DNA of 64,000 bases. Origin: Heterotrichella gracilis (Eukaryota; Sar; Xanthophyceae; Tribonematales; Xanthonemataceae). Location of the stretch: assembly GCA_032358255.1 (NCBI GenBank), contig JAULBX010031371.1, forward strand, positions 1 through 64,000, read 5' to 3'. This document shows positions 61,401 to 64,000 of the stretch, piece by piece (positions within the stretch are counted from its first letter, which is position 1; the number at the start of each line of letters is the position of its first letter). The notes under the pieces are model-generated. The model did no database searches. It had not been told where the DNA came from and saw nothing but the letters and a program-made list of their open reading frames with translations. The translations under genes and the position numbers were made by a program.

Positions 61401-61468
61401 CCCTCAGCTACCTCCACAATCGAGCCCATGACTGCCATCACCATCAGCATGGCCCAAACTGGCACCAT
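58450..61468 (-). CDS. O-fucosyltransferase-family protein
   Basis: Five minus-strand exons: 61468-61352, 60805-60658, 60347-60231, 59818-59601, 59133-58450 (TAG). The total is 1284 nt, 427 residues, phase-consistent. The first exon encodes a hydrophobic signal or anchor (MVPVWAMLMVMAVMGSIV), so the protein should enter the secretory pathway. Conserved GDP-fucose O-fucosyltransferase features: FAGPNNQFMGFKEGAALAH, LLNRTLVLPVW, SDAFDRAAL, then GYIAVHVRPFPDTC with the family's HxRxxD-like region (here HVRPFPD), and SQFFIGTKDSSFSTAI near the end. Several Cys residues suit a lumenal fold. The acceptor protein is unknown. It is divergent with the lipase-like gene at 62050. Intron 2 holds a 20-base hairpin and intron 3 a tandem repeat. 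Confidence 0.85.
59825..59970. repeat. Tandem GGAGCCAACCCGGGAG repeats in an intron
   Basis: About five imperfect units built from gagacagtcaag, gaaggagccaacccggg and ggagccagtcacc lie in the intron between the exons at 59818 and 60231. Confidence 0.9.
60519..60568. repeat. 20-base inverted repeat in O-fucosyltransferase intron
   Basis: Arms 60519-60538 and 60549-60568 pair with one mismatch around a 10-base loop. The arm ends read ccctttag and ctaaaggg, close to the telomeric heptamer. Confidence 0.88.
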
Positions 61469-62049
61469 GACGTCACGCCACTGTCGTTACATATTCCTTA
61501 CATGACCTGAAGGCAATTGCCATGCTTTGGCGACTTGCGCTGCCAATTGACCACTGCAAATAACGATGAAGGCCACCAGCTGGCAGGTACCTACATGCTG
61601 CAGCACAACGGGTGACTATTGTTGTATAGCACAGCTGACGCAATAGGACGGTCCTTGTGTGTTGACAGAGCTCGGTGGTTGCGCTTTGAGGGTGGGACTG
61701 GAATAAGGTTGTGTCGTTAAGCTCTCCAGCCTCAAAAAAATGGATAGATAGTGGGACCGCTCGTAGCAAAAGGGTTTAACGGGAACCCAACCCACTTCCC
61801 ACCCCCTATACCGTCCCAGTCTGATCAGGACAAAGGGGGTGACGCATGTTACATGTTATTTCACTGACACTGCGTCTCGGACGCAAATGTATGGTGCTCC
61901 AAGTCTATTTGACCCGCGCATGCATGCATGTTCCCAACAATGCATGCATGCATATGCATGCACCAGTCGCAACTCTCGTTTAAACCCTCTCGAAGCCACA
62001 CTTGACAATACCAAACAGTATGAGTGATAAGAGCTAGACCTACGCCGCG
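61469..62049. promoter_or_regulatory. Divergent intergenic region with paired TGCATGCA motifs, copy 3
   Basis: Third copy of the module seen at 53.7 and 56.9 kb (accgtcccagt, TGCATGCATG at 61919-61930 and 61939-61962, caccagtcgcaac). Here it faces the O-fucosyltransferase-like gene on the left instead of an mTERF, and the intact lipase first exon on the right. Confidence 0.7.
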
Positions 62050-63916
62050 ATGGGCACGGGGATCACCGCCGCCCTCACGCAGCTTGTGCAGCGGGGCATG
62101 GGGGCGGAAGCAGTGGGTGGTGGGGCGGTGTCGGACAGCGAGGCGGTGCGCAGGCTGTGCGAGGCGTTCCGGGTGCAGGATGTGGCGGGGCTGCAGGTGG
62201 GTGGTGGCGGTGACGAGGAGCTGCACAGCCCGAAGCGGTATCTGCAATGTGTTACTTCCATGTAATAACTTCACTCAAGCCCTCTCTGTGTCTTTCTTTT
62301 CCCATTCCCCTCTATCTCCCTCTCTGCCCCACCCCCTATCCCCCTTCCCCTATGCCGTACCCCCTTTGTAAGGTTTCCCACCCCACCCCCCCACCCCCAC
62401 CCCCAGGACGTCATGGATGCCCTCCTGCTCTCTGAAGCCATCTACAAGGTGATAGACGTGGGTGTGGACATGGCTGCCTCCTACCTCACCATCCTCAAGG
62501 GATACTTCCCCCCACAGCTGGTCACGCTCAAGAGCTTCCAGTGCGCACTGCCGCACGTACCGCACAGGTAACATATGTAATAATAACCCTAAATCCTAAA
62601 CCCTAGACAGCTGGTCATGCTCAAGAGCTTTCAGTGTACCCTGCCGCACGTGCCGCATATGTAAAAAGTGTACTAAGAAACCCTAAAGCCTAAACCCTAG
62701 ACAGCTGGTCACGCTCAAGAGCTTCCAGTGTGGCCTGCCGCACGTGCGGCACAGTTGAAAACCCCAGATCCGAGCCTTCAACCCTCAACGCTCTTAAGGG
62801 CTTTCAACATGGCCCTGCTATATGTGCCGCGTCAACAACCCATGTCCTGCATAGCTGGAACCCCACAACTCCCAATATGTTGGTCCACAACTGCCATGGC
62901 TGTATAGAGCCTGAGTAGGGGGGTTGATCATGCAGGGTTAAGCTGGCCGATGGCTTGGTTCCCTGCTGCCGCTGTGTTTATAAACCCTACAAAGGGATCC
63001 AGGGTTTAGGTGTAGTGCAGGGACACTTTGCCAACCCTAACCAGGGCACATCGCACCCATTCTCACAGGTATGCGTTAGCCGAGGGTCCCTGAGTCCCTG
63101 CTGGTTGTGTTCCTGGGCACCAAGCAGGGACGTTGTTTCCAACCCTAACTAGGGTGTTCCATCCCGCAGGTATGCCCTAGCCGAGGGTTCTGGGTCCCTG
63201 CTAGTTGTGTTCCTTGGCACCAAGCAGGCGCGCGACCTGACAGTGGACATCAACCTGTGGCAGGAGGCGCTGTGGAGCGATGTGGCGCAGGGCGAACAGG
63301 TGAGGAGGCACTTTGCCAGGGTTTTGGAAACTCGTGTAGTACGAACAAAGTGGATATATACCCGCCGCGGCTTGTATAACTAGTAGGGACCCTACGGAGA
63401 TTGCGTAGCATCCTGCAGCTGAGGTGTGCGGAGCATCTATGCCATATGCAAAAGTATGCGGTCCAGAAACGTTTAGGTGGGATGCAGGCGATGGTTGTCA
63501 ACTTTAAGCCCATCCCCATCCCCATCTTTTTTCCCATCCACTCCTCACATCCCCTTCTTGCAGTCCCTAGCGGCGGCGCACCGCGGGTTTGTTGGGCGGG
63601 CCAGGCGAATCCCTGTGGAGCGCCTGTACCTGCATGCACGGGAGAAGGGCTTGCGGCTGGTGCTGTGTGGTGCGTGAGAGGAGGGGCTCCGTAGCTAGTC
63701 ATTCTGTTACTTGCGTTGGGAAAACAGCCCGTTCTACGAGGTTAATTGCCGTGTTTTTCTGTACCTCATTTCCATACCCAGCCCCTATGAACCTCTCACA
63801 CCCTTTCTGGAGGCCACTTTCTAGGCGGCGCAGTTGCCATGTTCTGCACGCCGCAACTGCTACCATCATCCAAATTTCAGTATATCATTGCTTCACCCCC
63901 TCCATCTGAGAGTTGA
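62050..63916 (+). CDS. Lipase class 3-like protein, nucleophile position altered
   Basis: Exons: 62050-62196, 62407-62567, 63170-63299, 63564-63669 and probably 63813-63916, phase-consistent. The middle exons read as an alpha/beta-hydrolase of the lipase class 3 type: LLVVFLGTKQARDL, AAHRGFVGRARRIPVERLY, then GLRLVLCG. Joining to 63813 gives LVLCG-HFLGGAVA, where the family has GHSLGGA. The nucleophile Ser codon is TTT (Phe) at 63818-63820. The frame then stops at 63914-63916 before the expected Asp and His. It may be an inactive relative, a decaying gene, or the true exon may be elsewhere, possibly beyond the window. Two first-exon relics upstream show this gene's 5' end was duplicated. Confidence 0.72.
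62608..62757 (+). repeat. Two echoes of lipase exon 2 end
   Basis: The stretch 62516-62570 (LVTLKSFQCALPHVPHR plus donor) recurs at about 62608-62662 and 62701-62757, each preceded by ccctaaa...ccctagacag. Telomere-type heptamers separate the copies. Confidence 0.92.
63060..63128 (+). repeat. Echo of lipase exon 3 start
   Basis: Near-copy of 63163-63231 (acceptor, then YALAEGS...LLVVFLGTKQ), with a frame-breaking change (gtccctgag). Confidence 0.9.
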
Positions 63917-63935
63917 GTCTTGAGTTCAACTAAGC

Positions 63936-63968
63936 AAGGGGTCGCAGGTTCGAATCCGAAGGGTAGCG
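63936..63968 (+). other. tRNA B-box-like sequence
   Basis: Contains GGTTCGAATCC, a perfect Pol III B-box match, within ggggtcgcaggttcgaatcc, typical of the T arm of tRNAs. The 3' side does not pair as a T stem and no A box or acceptor stem was found. Perhaps a tRNA-derived fragment or SINE edge. Confidence 0.35.
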
Positions 63969-64000
63969 ATATTTTTCGAATTTCCCTGAACTTTGCGACG

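Noticed and set aside
63936-63985. Functional tRNA gene at the window end
   Set aside because: Only a B-box-like stretch is present; T stem, acceptor stem and A box are not found.

Overview
This window looks like nuclear DNA of a green-lineage alga. The evidence is intron-dense protein genes with GT-AG introns, a plant-type peroxisomal acyl-activating enzyme, a plant-type glycine-cleavage H protein with a mitochondrial presequence, an expanded mTERF family, and plant-type telomeric heptamers (TTTAGGG/CCCTAAA) scattered through introns. I cannot name the species. Nothing looks bacterial, viral or plasmid-borne. Exon models below were built by hand from domain conservation, splice sites and reading-phase bookkeeping. 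Where I say a model is phase-consistent, every junction kept the frame.

Layout. 0.3-3.9 kb (+): 3' part of an AAE17/18-like acyl-activating enzyme. 4.9-7.05 kb (-): unknown multi-pass membrane protein. 8.3-8.9 kb (-): C-terminal mTERF fragment. 9.1-12.8 kb (+): MYND zinc-finger protein with two in-frame TAG codons. 14.6-24.4 kb (-): 14-exon secreted GH5 mannanase-like protein with EGF, PAN/apple-like and Ala-rich tails. 25.5-27.7 and 29.2-31.1 kb (+): two mTERF paralogs. 32.3-34.0 kb (-) and 34.6-39.2 kb (+): divergent pair, H protein and choline/ethanolamine kinase. 40.0-51.2 kb (+): 25-exon GCN2-type eIF2-alpha kinase with RWD, kinase and HisRS-like domains. 52.2-58.1 kb: two diverged copies of a duplicon, each with an N-terminal mTERF (-), a divergent intergenic region carrying TGCATGCA motifs, and a broken lipase first exon (+). 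58.4-61.5 kb (-): O-fucosyltransferase-like protein. 62.05-63.9 kb (+): lipase-class-3-like gene whose catalytic serine position reads Phe.

The most unusual feature is not a single gene. In most of the large genes the introns hold degraded copies of the adjacent exon end together with its splice site, often two or three in a row ('exon echoes'), interspersed with TTTAGGG-type heptamers. This suggests a local process of junction-spanning tandem duplication inside introns. I know of no standard element class that explains it. The genes do not form one pathway. Shared themes are organelle gene expression (mTERFs), organelle metabolism (H protein, AAE), stress-regulated translation (GCN2), and secretion or cell wall (GH5, O-fucosyltransferase).
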